A DNA stretch of 64,000 bases, taken from NCBI GenBank assembly GCA_000827265.1, contig KN834841.1, positions 108,580 through 172,579 of the forward strand, in the 5' to 3' direction. Position 1 is the stretch's first letter. Every line of letters begins with the position of its first letter. The notes beneath the pieces are model-generated. The model was not told the DNA's origin and did not search any database. It was given only the letters and a program-made list of their open reading frames with translations. Positions 23,385 through 34,889 of this stretch are shown piece after piece. Position numbers and translations under genes: made by a program. The DNA comes from Collybiopsis luxurians FD-317 M1 (lineage: Eukaryota; Basidiomycota; Agaricomycetes; Agaricales; Omphalotaceae).

Positions 23385-25230
23385 CTACCACCATCCTGAC
23401 TTCAGCTCATCCAATGTACAAAACTTTGCTAAAGCCTCCTTCCAACAATCATTACATGTGGATAACATTTTTGCATAGCCCTCTGGATCTTCAGCTGCAA
23501 AAGCTTCTTCAGTCCTTCCCCCATATTCCAGCCACCATTGAATACCACCTGCTGTGTACTGCATGACAGAAACATGTGTTTCCCCAGCTCCTACTGGAAT
23601 GTTGGAGTGACGGAGTAAAGCAGATGGCAGAAGGATGGTTGCACCAGGAGGAAACTCAAGGATAACCTTGAAGTCCCAAAGGACCAGGTGTCCACCAAGC
23701 TTCCAGTTGTAGTTGCCGCCGCTGGTGACAGCACAAGGTACCCTTATGTCATTTTTGGAGTCAGTATGTATGTAAGTCCAGGTTGATGGGCCAAAGTTCA
23801 CCATCATAGAGGAGAAAACACTGTTGCTGAAGTTCAATTCAAGATGAGGAAGCTTTTCCTTCAGCTGGGCATTTTGATGGCAGAGATCTTGGTAAAGCTG
23901 GGGAAACTACCAAGCAAATGCAGCTAAAAAGAGGTAAGCACTAAGTAGGGCAGGGTGCCAAAGGCTCACCACTTTGGTTTCCTGCAATCCAGTGGAAAGA
24001 ATCCCTGCTCATAAGCTCCTCCATCATGCCCTGCCTCTTGTCACTCATATGCATCAGTTCCAGCTGCCCTTTTCCATATGAAATCCCTCAGGCAACAGTG
24101 GGAAAGCCACCTCTCTTGTGCTTCTTTTCCTTTGCTTCCCACTTTGCTGCTTTCCCTTTCTCAAGTATTGCCTGAGTCATGTCCTCAATGTCTTCAAGGT
24201 ATGTTGGGTCGTCGGGGCTACCAACCCTAATGGCCAGGAGGTGACCACTATTGTCTTGAAGGGCCACGCTTTGCCTAGGCATATCAGATTAAGAACAGTA
24301 GCATCAAATACACCACCAGCACCCACCCTTTCTTGAATGGAATCAGTTTGAAGTCATGCTCAAGCAGGTCATCCAAGCCCCTCTTCTTCTTGGCTCCATA
24401 GAAGTTGCAATCCACCCCAATGAAGCCTCCAGATGCAAAAGGAAGCCCTTCACTCCTTAGCTCACTGGGAGTTGCCTCTACGGGCAACACATGTTTCACA
24501 AAGGCTTTGCCGGCACCAGTTTCATGCCCATTGCGCTCAATTCACTTGTTGTGAGCAGCTTTCTGACACCTGTTCTGGTACAATTGCTTCTTGCATGGTT
24601 GGAATGCATCATTTGAGGCAGATTCATCTGCAAGAGGCTCAGCCAGTTGTTTCAGCAATGGGGTCAAAGGAAGGGGCATATACAAGGGCCCATGGGGAGG
24701 CAAGCATGGGGGATAAGGGGCAGGGGTGCTAAGGGGTTCTTCTGTAACATTGGGTAGATGCCTAGCAGAAGAGGTGGGGAGGGCATGTGGGTGGCTCCAG
24801 GCATCCTCCATGAGTTCTTCTGGTAGCTCTATGTCAGAGTCATTGTCTGTGCCGACAAGTTGGCAGTTGAGAGTGACATGGATGAGGTCCTGGATACTGA
24901 CATTTACTTGGAAAGCTTGTAGAAGCTCACTGATTGAGGGCACCTAGTAAACTATCAGCCTCAGCAAGGCCACATCTGAAGGTGTGCTCACTTGGGTCAA
25001 GTCGGTTGGCATGATTGCATGGCCTCAAGGTCCTAAGCTGAGGAAGCGAAGGATGCCACACATTAGTCAGGCAAAGGATGCAAAATCAAGGCCAAAAAAC
25101 ATGCAGGTGCTGCCTCTGGCTGCGACTCCCACCATGTCCAGGTTTGAACATAGTGGGTGTCACTCCATGGGCAGTTTCTGCGGCACAGCAAGGACAGCCT
25201 GGCTCACCTAAAGCCAAATGAAAAAAACAA
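23385..25230 (-). pseudogene. TET/JBP-type 2-oxoglutarate/Fe(II) oxygenase
   Basis: The minus-strand exons match a family I recall as the agaricomycete TET/JBP oxygenases, which oxidise 5-methylcytosine or thymine in DNA. Order: VPSISELLQAFQVNVS (24943); a Pro-rich linker; LPFASGGFIGVDCNFYG; after an intron, DNSGHLLAIRVGSPDDPTY; then PHLELNFSNSVFSS; IHTD (HxD, 23760-23768); GGHLVLWDFKVILEFPPGAT; LLRHSNIPV (distal His); and GETHVSVMQYTAGG. The Arg expected in GETR, which holds 2-oxoglutarate, is His here (codon 23574-23576). Stops: TGA 24088-24090 and TAG 23907-23909. An upstream exon near 25.1 kb with clustered Cys is uncertain. It is convergent with the JmjC gene. The family is confident; activity is unlikely. 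Confidence 0.75.
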
Positions 25231-25699
25231 GCAGATCGGGGCAGTTTGAGTGAAGGAGATGAAGAAGTTAAAAAGTCAGTAAACAGCAAAAGTACAGTCA
25301 CATAGACCATGTCAATATGCCAAGCAGCCAATGATGACATTGTATCTTTCTTCTGCAACCATTTTAACTGCTCATCCTGTTGTGCGTATTACTTCTCAAG
25401 GTGTGTGCTCAGATCTATAGTTGGCGTTAAACTGTCTGAGCAGCGATGCAGGCTTTTGCTCTGGACCCAAACTACAAAAACTACACCCAACAAGTTAGAA
25501 TTAATTGACAATGTACACGATTGGGTGGGTTTTATAATGTTTTTGTAGTTGCTCAAGGTGTGTTCAGAGCCATGGTTTCTGCAGTTTTTTTTTATCTCTA
25601 CTTTCAGAGCAGTATTCATAAATCAACACAGATTCCCACTCCCTATCACATAAACTGTGACCCATAATACCTACTTCGAGTGGTGTAAGTTGTCAATTT

Positions 25700-27150
25700 C
25701 TACCACTTGCCAAACCTGATCCCATCCCAGCCCTGAGCCATCAATGGCCTCCGCTCCCTTTCCACCAGAGGCACACCAAATAGTGCCTTGTCTTCTACTA
25801 ACTCTGTGTCCAGACCACTACCACCACTGCCTCTGGGACAGTTGTTAAGGCAATTGTAGTTGTCCCAAATGTGTGCCATAGCCATATCGTCATTGAATGG
25901 CTCATCTTCCAACCCCATCCCCATTCCCATGGTGGGAGCTTAAGCAGAGGGATGTACAGGGACGACCATGTTTGGACCTATACTTCTGTCTCCACCTACC
26001 TGTATCCATACCTGCATTCATAGCCAGTGCCATCGGATCAACAACGTCATTGTTGTCATTGTCAAAAGAACCCGGTGCACCCATGGGTCATTGGCTCTGG
26101 GAGGTCATGAGGAATGCAGCAGATGGATGTGCAGAGTTGTTGATTTCTTCATTGTCAGATACTGGAGCCTGCTTCATTAGCGTTCCTTGTCGAGTCTGAT
26201 GAGAGGGGGTTCTAGAGAGGCAGACCAGGGTGCATCTGTGTTGTCAGGGGGGGAAAGGGTTGTCAAATTAGATGAAACAATGGGGCTTGTGATCAGAGCC
26301 TTGAAAGATCTTCAGCCTATTCGAAGTGGTGAGCCATGCACATATTGTGGATTAAATTCCACCACAAACCTTCTCCCTTTCCTCTTGAGCTTCAGCACAT
26401 GCCATCTCAGTGACGCCAGTGCCCTCATTGTTATCCTGGTTTTGAACAGGTTCCAAGGGCTCGATGTTCTCCATCTCCATCTGCATTCCATCTGTCTGGA
26501 CTTCAAGAAGCTCTCTGTTTGCGTTCAAAGATTTGACAGCTGCATTCCACATCTCCTTCTGCGCTGCCTCTCCTACAGCCTCAGAATACACTCCAACTCT
26601 ATCTTTGCAATGTCTCTGAAATGCAGCATATGCCTCGTTCGACCATTCAGGTGCCTGCTTATTGAATTTGAACACAACTTCTCCTTTGCCTGGTTTGCCT
26701 GCAAATGGATAATTCAAAGTCACAACACATCTTGTTTTTGTGGGGGGGAGACAAATGGAGGTTATCACACACCTGGTACAAAGTTGTGACCCCACTCGGT
26801 ACCAATACCCATGTGTCTGCATCCAGGCAGTAAAGGTTTTGAAACCAATCTTAGGCAGGGTTCTTGTACATGCCTGTCTCCAAACTATAAAAGGCATTGT
26901 GGAAGTTGAGAATTGACTCAGTGGTAGGGACGTCTGACTTACATGCATGGACTTTACAGATTGTGCCAAAATAACTCCTTGCCAATATCCTTCTGGACCT
27001 TGGAGGAACCAGGTTTAAGATCAATGAAAAACCTTTCATGAAGCCATTTACACCCAAAGTACATCTCTTTGATGGGGAGCATCTTGGATTCTGCTAGAGA
27101 AACATTCACACCAGCTCTCAAAGGTATTGACATGGAGAAAACTACGCAAG
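25700..27150 (-). pseudogene. uncharacterised multi-exon gene relic
   Basis: The exons read, in order, MLPIKEMYFGCKWLHERFF then DLKPGSSKVQKDIGKELFW; after an intron, FGDRHVQEPCLRLVSKPLLP; after another, GKPGKGEVVFKFNKQAPEW and NEAYAAFQRHCKDRVGVYSE; and a C-terminal part ending GMGLEDEPFNDDMAMAHIW. Introns have GT-AG ends near 26890-26945 and 26700-26790. An in-frame TGA precedes PMGAPGSF. The continuity of sensible frames supports a former gene. I do not recognise a domain. It lies upstream of the TET/JBP gene on the same strand and could conceivably be part of that gene, but no join is evident. Confidence 0.4.
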
Positions 27151-27789
27151 GTTTGAGGGACTAGCAGGGACAAAGGATGAAGGATGAACTCGAGATGCAT
27201 TCTTCTTCTTCAGCCAGGATATAAATGCAGTTTCACAGCATACAAATCATCATTTTCAGAAGTGGAAGATACAGATGCTTGCTGACTACCTATAATTATT
27301 CATTTATTAGACCCAAATGAAAGGCAGTAAAGTCAGGTGTATGCACTATGAAACATTTTCTGATGCTTTATTAACTGATCCCCCTCATTCTTCAATCCAT
27401 CCGCATGCAACTCATATGATATTTGCTTCGAAACAATGAGTATCCTCCATTTTTCATTGGAAGATAGAGCAACATACATTAGAAGGAACTAATATTGGAC
27501 AATGTGGTCATTTCATTGACATTGTTTCTAGTAAATGGTCAAATGGAAGATGGGACTGAGTGAACAAATTGCTGCCATCTAAAGACTTTGTAGTTGAGAT
27601 TGCTGTTGAGGGCAAAGATTAGGACTATTTTCTGAGGTAGAAATAGCAGTATGTCCGTACTTTACTCAAAATATTCATGCAATGTGAGAAGGTGCTTGCC
27701 ACAAAAGTGGTGGTGGTGGTAGCGGTCAACAAGGGTTATGAGCCAGCATGCAAGCATGTGGTATTCACAAGCAGCAAATTAGCGCCCAT

Positions 27790-28490
27790 AATAAGAGTCC
27801 ATCTCCCAGTGCATTTTGTTGTTCATGTCAGCACTAGGACAGTTGAGCTGCTTGGCCTGACAGTTGCAGATCATCAGAGAGCTTCCAATCTTGCAGTGCC
27901 AACCCACAACAGCAACTCCCATGCAGTCTGGACAACCCACCTCATTGAAAAACCCTACCTTATCTACCAAATCGGCTCTGCAGGTCCAGAACTCACAGTT
28001 CAAGCTGTAAAAACTGTCATGTAAGATGTCTCAGTCATTGACCTCAACTGTGGCTGTCCAAAACCCTTCTCAGCCCATGGTGGCATGGGTGCCACCTTCC
28101 TCACCAACCCCAACCTCCTCTGCTCCACCCTCACTGCCCTCTGCAAACCCATGCCCCCTGAAACAACCATCACCACCAAAGTCCACCACCTCCCCTCCCA
28201 AGAAGACACCCTTGCCCTCATTGAATGCATCATTAACACTGGCGTCAGTGCCCTCACTGTCCACTGTTGGGCTTGAAACATGTGAGATAGAGAGCGCAAT
28301 GATCGAGTGGTTGAAGGAGGTTGTCAATCTGATCAATATGAAGATGGGCAAGGATATTGCCGTACTTGAAAATGGCAAGTGTCAGGGCACAGAAGACGCT
28401 ATATGTGTATGACAAGCAATGAGTGCTTCATTGGCTACGATTGCCTAGGCAGCTGAAGCTAATCCTTCTTGTTTCTCAATCACCCCTCTT
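27790..28490 (+). pseudogene. tRNA-dihydrouridine synthase 2 (DUS2-type) pseudogene
   Basis: The translation reads EKPYLIYQIGSAGPEL, then VIDLNCGCPKPFSAHGGMG (FMN-site loop with the catalytic Cys), LPSQEDTLALIECI, VSALTVHC, IAVLENGKCQGTED and AAEANPSCF. This is the order expected for eukaryotic DUS2, which reduces uridine 20 of tRNA using FMN/NADPH. Disruptions: TAA 28022-28024, TGA 28274-28276, 28283-28285 and 28410-28412, TAG 28446-28448, TGG 28268-28270 where HCR is expected, and one frameshift near 28290. All the substitutions are explainable as C to T. The N-terminal third is not recognisable. This is a duplicated, decayed copy of a housekee­ping gene rather than the working one. Confidence 0.8.
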
Positions 28491-29287
28491 GTGGATACCC
28501 ACAAAAATCTTTTCATCTGAGGACTTTCTTACTAAACTCTAGACCTATCTAGCATTGACCCAACCTTCCGGTTCCATAAATAAGGTACAGCCCAGGCATA
28601 ACCCTACAGTTACCCTCTGTCCACACTCTATACAACTATTTAGTCCAGTGCACATATAAAATATGACATTACTAGAGCAGAATGTGTTTGCAATTGTAAA
28701 GGAATCTAATGTGACCTTGATAGCCTGAAGAAGATAGCGACATGCAGGATGTGCAGTCTTCTTACATTGGCAGATGTGTCAAAGTAGGAACATAATAATC
28801 ATAGCATCAACATCTGCAGAGGGATATCTGAAGGTGGTCAAAGGGCCCAGAGGTATGGCTCCAAAGCCATCCTCATTCTCAAATGAAGCTATTTCTAAGC
28901 ATTGGGTAAAGGAATTGTAAGAACCTCCAATGCTGTGGCAACCTTAGACATGCCACCACTATGACCATACATGTCTATGATTGTATTCAGGGTATTTAAG
29001 CTGAAAGGTAGTAGAGAGTTGGCCTGAGCAATTTTTAATTGCCAAGCTGTAATCCCTGATTGAGTAAGCACCCCCCGAATGCACTTTGTTCTATTTGTTG
29101 TATGGCCAATTTTTTAAACATCTACTTTATGGATATCCCAGCATTGATTAATTGGGGCATGTAGCAGAACTTGAATGTCTGCACATGAATAAAAGAGAAC
29201 CAAAAATGCAAAAATGAACATGGAAATACACATCACAGCAGAGAAAATATAAGTCTGAAATAATCTACCTAGTTATCTATGAGGTCT
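28491..29287. other. gene-free spacer
   Basis: No open frame of interest, domain or repeat is recognised in these 800 bases. Confidence 0.45.
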
Positions 29288-31031
29288 TCACTCTACAGTT
29301 GAATAACTCTCCGCAGCATTCTGCTCCTGGCCACCACAGGTGCCATGTATTTGATGCTGTCTGTCCCCTTCAAAAGTACATACAAGGTTGCAGGATGAGC
29401 ATACAGGTATTGCAGTTGATACTAGCATCCACACATCCTGAGGAACTCCAAGAGGAGAGTTCCAAGCAAGAAAAGGCCTTGTAGTGGCAGTATGTAGCCC
29501 AGAAGCAACACCCAATGGAAATTTGGGAAATTTAAGCAAAGGAACTGGCGAATTGGGAAGTTGGACTCCTACTGCAAAAAAAAAAAAAAACTCAGCTAGG
29601 AGCAAAAAAGTTGACTACAATGCTTACCTGTTGGAAATGCTGGGGAGTTGAGACAGTGAATTTCTTCTGCATTACTATACTGTCCATGACTCAAATGAGC
29701 CAGATACCCATCAGGTGTAAACTCGCAGAGACAACCAGGGCATAATTGACTACTTGACATCAACTGGAGGAAAGAAGGGATGCTGAGCCCTTGATTGCCA
29801 TTCAGTGCACATATGAATCATCCAGTAGGTGTGTCAAAAGCTTGTAGATGGCTGTAAATGGCTGCACACTGATTATTTGGTTTGTGGGGATAGTATGGGA
29901 GTAGCAGTTCAATGGTATTGATAGGATCATAAGCTGGATGTGCATTGGGGTGTTCTGAGAAAATGCCCTTTTCTAATAACTGCATGGGGTAGATAAAGTT
30001 ACAGCATACCCTGGAAGAATTTTGTACTGGACAATGCACTGAGAAGAGCCATCAGGCGCTGATCTAGATAGTAATTAATTTTAGGCAAATATTCTGGAAT
30101 CTGTAGTAAAGTCACTTACCTGGTGAGGCTCGGGCCTCTGCTACAGATGCAGAGTAGAAAGATTCCAGCTTCCTCAAGACCACAAGTTGCTGAGGTCTGG
30201 GTAAAGAATGGGGTGAGAGGGCAGAGAATGGCTCCAGGGATATGTTAGATGAGTCGGAGTTTTTGTCTTCTGGGCTTGCAAATAATGAAACTTGGTCTTG
30301 TAACTGGTCAAAAATTGATCTTTGTTACACCCAATGAGAGAGCCCTTACCAATCTTGTTATAGCTTTTACAAGCTATCAATGCCCAGGTGAGCAAGGGAG
30401 CAAGAAGATGTCATTAAAAAACACTCACTTTGATTGAGATGGCTGAGATTTTTATCCTCCCATACAACCTCCACTAATTGAATCAGCCCAATTATTGGAA
30501 TGAACAGAGCTCCAATACAAGAATTGAACTTACTTCACAAGTTGCAGCCTTGGTGCTTTGCTTGGAGGAAATATCGTATGGTACCTTTGTATCTCATAGT
30601 GTGCACTGTCATCATGCATTCCCTTGTGGTAAGAAAGGGGTTGAGGATATGGGGGCAATATGGTGGCTTGTAGTCTGGTATCAGGTGGTAAATGGCTGGG
30701 TTGGGGGAGATAATGCTGCCACTTAGGGCAACTTGAATGGGCCTAGAAGGTGTCAGTTAAAACAAGCATTTTGTTTTACTAATGCTGGAACATACGGCTC
30801 CCATTTCTCCAAGCTTTGGGTGCCCACATTGCAAGTTAGGAGCCTTCCATTATGCACAGAATGGTCAAAGTCTGCCTCAAATTTGGTGACATTGGGATGA
30901 TGATGGAGAGCAATCTGCTCATTTTGAGTCAAAAGAGAGAGAGGTGTAGAGGTGCTGCAGGTGACACAGGGCTGAACAAAGTGGGTAGAGCAACCTTTGT
31001 GACAATAAACCTTAGGCATGCTGTGGAGCAC
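29288..31031 (-). pseudogene. uncharacterised gene relic with a Cys-rich N-terminus
   Basis: From 31031 the minus strand encodes MPKVYCHKGCSTHFVQPCVTC, a possible zinc-binding cluster. It continues in frame through LHHHPNVTKFEAD and SLEKWEPYVPAL, past two stops near 30755 and 30725, to PPYPQPLSYHKGMHDD. A further exon at 29818-30039 reads HPAYDPINTIELLLPYYP. The frames are coherent over about 500 bp, so a former gene is likely, but I recognise no family. The joining of the 31.0 kb and 29.8 kb parts is inference. Confidence 0.35.
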
Positions 31032-31852
31032 TGAGACAAAACAGACAGCTCACCATGGCTCTTTTTATACAAGTGTTAGTTTCTATCTATAAATTGAGGT
31101 GAAGTTGTCACAAACAAGTGGATGAGACCCTGAATGTGAAATGTTTCTTCTAATGAAGTGAAGCCATTGGAAGTGAAGATGGAGAGAGAGATGTGATATA
31201 AATTTAGGAAAGCTTCTCACCATTGTGATATCACAAACATGTGTTATGATGGGAGCACTGTCATCTTCTAAATGTGACAAGAAAGAAGCACTAATTGCAA
31301 GCTATCAGCAAGATGACATGTTGTGAGGTCTTTCACATTGCAGTGAGTCCAATTTGAAAGAGTTAAGGGAAACAAATGGGATACATGAGTCACCAAGTGA
31401 CAATGATCCAAGGGTTTTTACTTAATTTTCTAGATTGGGAAATGTCTTGAAGGAATACTTGGGCAGACTATTCTTAATGAGCCAGATGGCCTGTGCAACT
31501 TGCCAATGAATGCTAATTTGAGTGCTCTCCTATGATTCACCTAAAATTCATTCTAAGCCTCATATTTCTTCAAACTCTCTTCCAAGACATAAGCTCATGA
31601 GAGTAACTCTGATGAATTTAAAACAATAATTTAATAGCAGGAGCTGTTATCACAGTTAAATAGATAATACACAGGTCCCTACAGGTGGGGTCTCAAGAGG
31701 GAAAAGCAGGCCTCAGGCAAACTCTGGCCAAAGATGCTTATCCTGACTCTTTAATACAACAGTGTTTTCATTGCATATTTCTAAGGTGTGTATTGTACAT
31801 ATACATGTAGCTAAAGGGAATGAAAGATGTAATGTGAAAGCTACTTATGCTC

Positions 31853-32760
31853 CTAGAGTGGAAAGCAAATAGAAGCAAGCTCAGTAAAGGTTACACTTTT
31901 CCAACCCTCCAAACACTCCTTGCAACAGTTGTTGCTTGCAGATAAGGCCGCCTCTATACTCGAAGCAATGTCCTGGATGGTGGGTTCATGCAGCCTTCCT
32001 GCTGCATTATAACCTTCAATTGCAAAGTGCTGAAGTCCCAGTAGACCATGGGGTGGCCCCATTTTATTAGCCAGAGCTGGAATGATGTTATCCTGCCAAT
32101 GAGCGCAGATAGCTGCATGGTTTTCAGCAATAGCATGACCAGTGATCAGTGCTTTTATCAGTTGCTGTCAATAGATGGCCTATAAACAGTCAATGCTAAC
32201 CCTGATAACATTGAACAGGAAAGAGACTGACCCACTTCATACACAGCGTAGCACTAACCCCAAGGTCCCATAAGGTTTCAGTAGAGAAGTGAACAGAGTA
32301 AGGAGCAGCTGCAGCAAAGAGTGGAGTGTGGTTGTATTTTCCAGTGAGAAGGAAAACTGAATAAATATCGGGAGATGGAATGAACTGGCTAAAGGATGTA
32401 AGTATTGGTATAACAGTATTGGGTAAGATCTGGTAATGCTTACAACAGCTGGACTAAGAAGCGGTCAGTGACGTATTCAAGACCCCATTCATTAGCAGCC
32501 TGAATGGCATTAGAGAGCTCTAAGAATGACATAGTGCCAAGGTCAGGGGCAGTACATTGTGGATAGAGAAAGTGCAGCAAAACATCAAGGACATCAGAAC
32601 TATGCTTGACTTGGACTCGGTCATTGCTTTGAGAGTGGAGCAGGATAACAGTGGAGGGTATGTGTCCAATCATAACCTGAACATTCTGGCTATGAATGCA
32701 ATAGAGTTTTTCATCAAAGGAGTAGATGGCCAGGTCGCCATAAGCAACTACAAAATTCAG
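31853..32760 (-). pseudogene. BTB/POZ-domain protein relic 2
   Basis: The first exon reads GDLAIYSFDEKLYCIHSQNV (BTB core strands), then VKHSSDVLDVLLHFLYPQ and LSNAIQAANEWGLEYVTDRF. Downstream exons continue after GT-AG introns: FLLTGKYNHTPLFAAAAPYS, then a 105-residue last exon containing NHAAICAHWQDNIIPALANK and a Cys-rich end. The domain order is the same as in the relic at 13-14 kb, and the LLHFLYP motif is shared. The exon frames look better preserved here. BTB domains mediate dimerisation or Cullin-3 binding. No start codon was assigned. Confidence 0.6.
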
Positions 32761-32959
32761 CTAAGAATGAGCAGAGCAAAACCAAAGATTGAATATACAG
32801 TCTGTGCTATGTTCATAGTCTGCAAAGAGGTCAAACATGGTACCAGTGTTAGCCAGATTTTAAAAGTAACATGGTTTTTTTATACTGCAACCAAGAGTTA
32901 CATGGATGTCACTTGTTTTCTAAAATTGGCAGTGGTCTAAGTTCACTTGGAAAACCAAC

Positions 32960-34880
32960 AGAAACTTGATTAGAAAGAACATTGTCATTGTGATGGAGGG
33001 ATGTGATAGAAGAAAGGATACACCCATTTTATGATACTATGCCTCATGACAATGTGCACGGCCCATGTTTCTAGCACTCATAATAAACTCAGATCACCTT
33101 TCCATATGTCACACTTCTGTTTTGATAAAAGGAAAGGTACAGCAGTGTATGGATCCGTGCCTCACAGTTCACATTTCTGCCATTCTTCTTGAATCACACC
33201 TACCCTCAATGCCTTTCCATTTTTCCCATATTTCACATATTTCACCTATTTCACACTTCTCCTACCTTTAGTACAGCACCTCTTCGTGATACAATAAACC
33301 CCATATTCAACTGATTTGCTTATTTTAAACTATAGAATCAAGTCAAAGCATGGCATACTGAAATAGCTTACATAAACCTCAAATTTCTGTGTTTCTTTTC
33401 CCGAGAAAACAAAATAATGGTCATGTGATGGACTTTACATAAACCTCAAACTTCTGCGTTTCCTTTGGCAAGAATGGTTGAGTGATAGGACTTACATAAT
33501 CCTCAGATTTCTGCATTTTCTGTTCTGTACAATTGCTGAATCAATCTTTCATGTAGTATTTCTTGACCAAGGGCTGTGATTATTCTGTAAGTTCATCTAC
33601 TACCATATGAATACAGCCACAAGTTCACATAATGAATAATGCTACCCAGTGAACTAAGCTGTTCTGTATTTTGTAACAAATAACAAGGACACATGAACTA
33701 CTGATTGATGTAACATGTAGCACAATAGTGCTTTCTTCAGGGGTCTCAAATGCACTTGCACCACTTCTTGTTTGAAATTTGAGAGCCTGTCTCCAAGAGT
33801 AGTCATGATCATACAGTAACTCATCCTTAGAGTAGTAGACAGAAGCATATATAACCTAAGTTCTTACTTGCCTGTGTGTGATATTCCAAATCAGTAACTG
33901 CAAGTTGATTCTCTGTCACAGCACCATTTATACCCAACAAAAACATACCATTATGTAGAAATGGATGTTTGAGTGGGTGTTAATGAACAATGATAGAGGA
34001 GATCAAAATTGTAGCTCCTTAAGAGGAAAACTTATAACAAGCTTCAGTTCCTGAAGCTCATACTGGGCACTATGATATTCATCAGATTCAGTAAGTGCAG
34101 TGGTTGCACAGCACCAAAGCAGATCTGGTGACATGCACAGGAGTTCTACAACAGCAAAGACATCATCTGCTAGGTTTTGAAGTGTGTCAGGTAGGTTGGA
34201 GTACTTGTCTTCATGATAGTGTTAATATTCATTACCCTGAACAAGCATATAGTGTCACTGACCGCTCACTTATGAAGCCCAACATGCAAGAAGCAAGCTG
34301 GCAGATATTCAAATAAATGTCCAAGAATAGAATAATCTTCAGGTGGAGGTGAGAGACTGACTTTGGCTTCCTTCTATACTAGTACTGTGCAGTCACTAAG
34401 CTTTTGCAAAGATTGCTCTATCATACAATGGCAATATTGTGGTCCAAACATAAACTTTCTTCTACATATTCAGTGGAGCTAGGCTAATTATATATGAAAA
34501 TTTCTCACAGAATACCTATACCTCATGTCAGATAAGATAAGCACCCAGATGTATCAATCATCCTGAAGCCTAGTAAGCAGCTTTTTCTCCAGTCCAGCAT
34601 TACAACCATATGGCTAAACAAGTGGTTTGTTCTTGTAATCTCTGCTGTAAATCTGTTTTCCTTGATTCCAATGGTCATAATACTATTGGATGAAAAGTAT
34701 CTATCCAAACCAGAAGAAATCATCTACAGAGACAATTGGAGGACCAGCTGAAAGGAGGAAAGAAGTCTCAGAAAATGCCTCAGTCAGTGAAACCAACTGC
34801 TTGACCTCAGGTAAAGCACACTCCTCAGACTCCTCAGTTTGAGGTTCCCGATTTGACCCTAAGTAAGTAGCTAATTTGAA
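32960..34880. other. AT-rich interval with short repeats and no confident gene
   Basis: Apart from the tandem repeat at 33340-33540, only short unsupported open frames are present on both strands. Confidence 0.45.
33340..33540. repeat. degenerate tandem repeat, about 60-bp unit, three copies
   Basis: The phrase cttacataaacctcaaatttctgtgtttc recurs near 33369, 33433 and 33490 with small changes. The core ATAAACCTCAAAC resembles the core of the array at 17.7 kb (atataaacctcaaacatatgagttttg), so the two arrays may be related. Confidence 0.6.
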
Positions 34881-34889
34881 GTTCAGACA

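Noticed and set aside
29574..29592. Run of about 17 adenines as a retrotransposon poly(A) tail
   Set aside because: No LINE or SINE sequence precedes it and no target duplication was seen.
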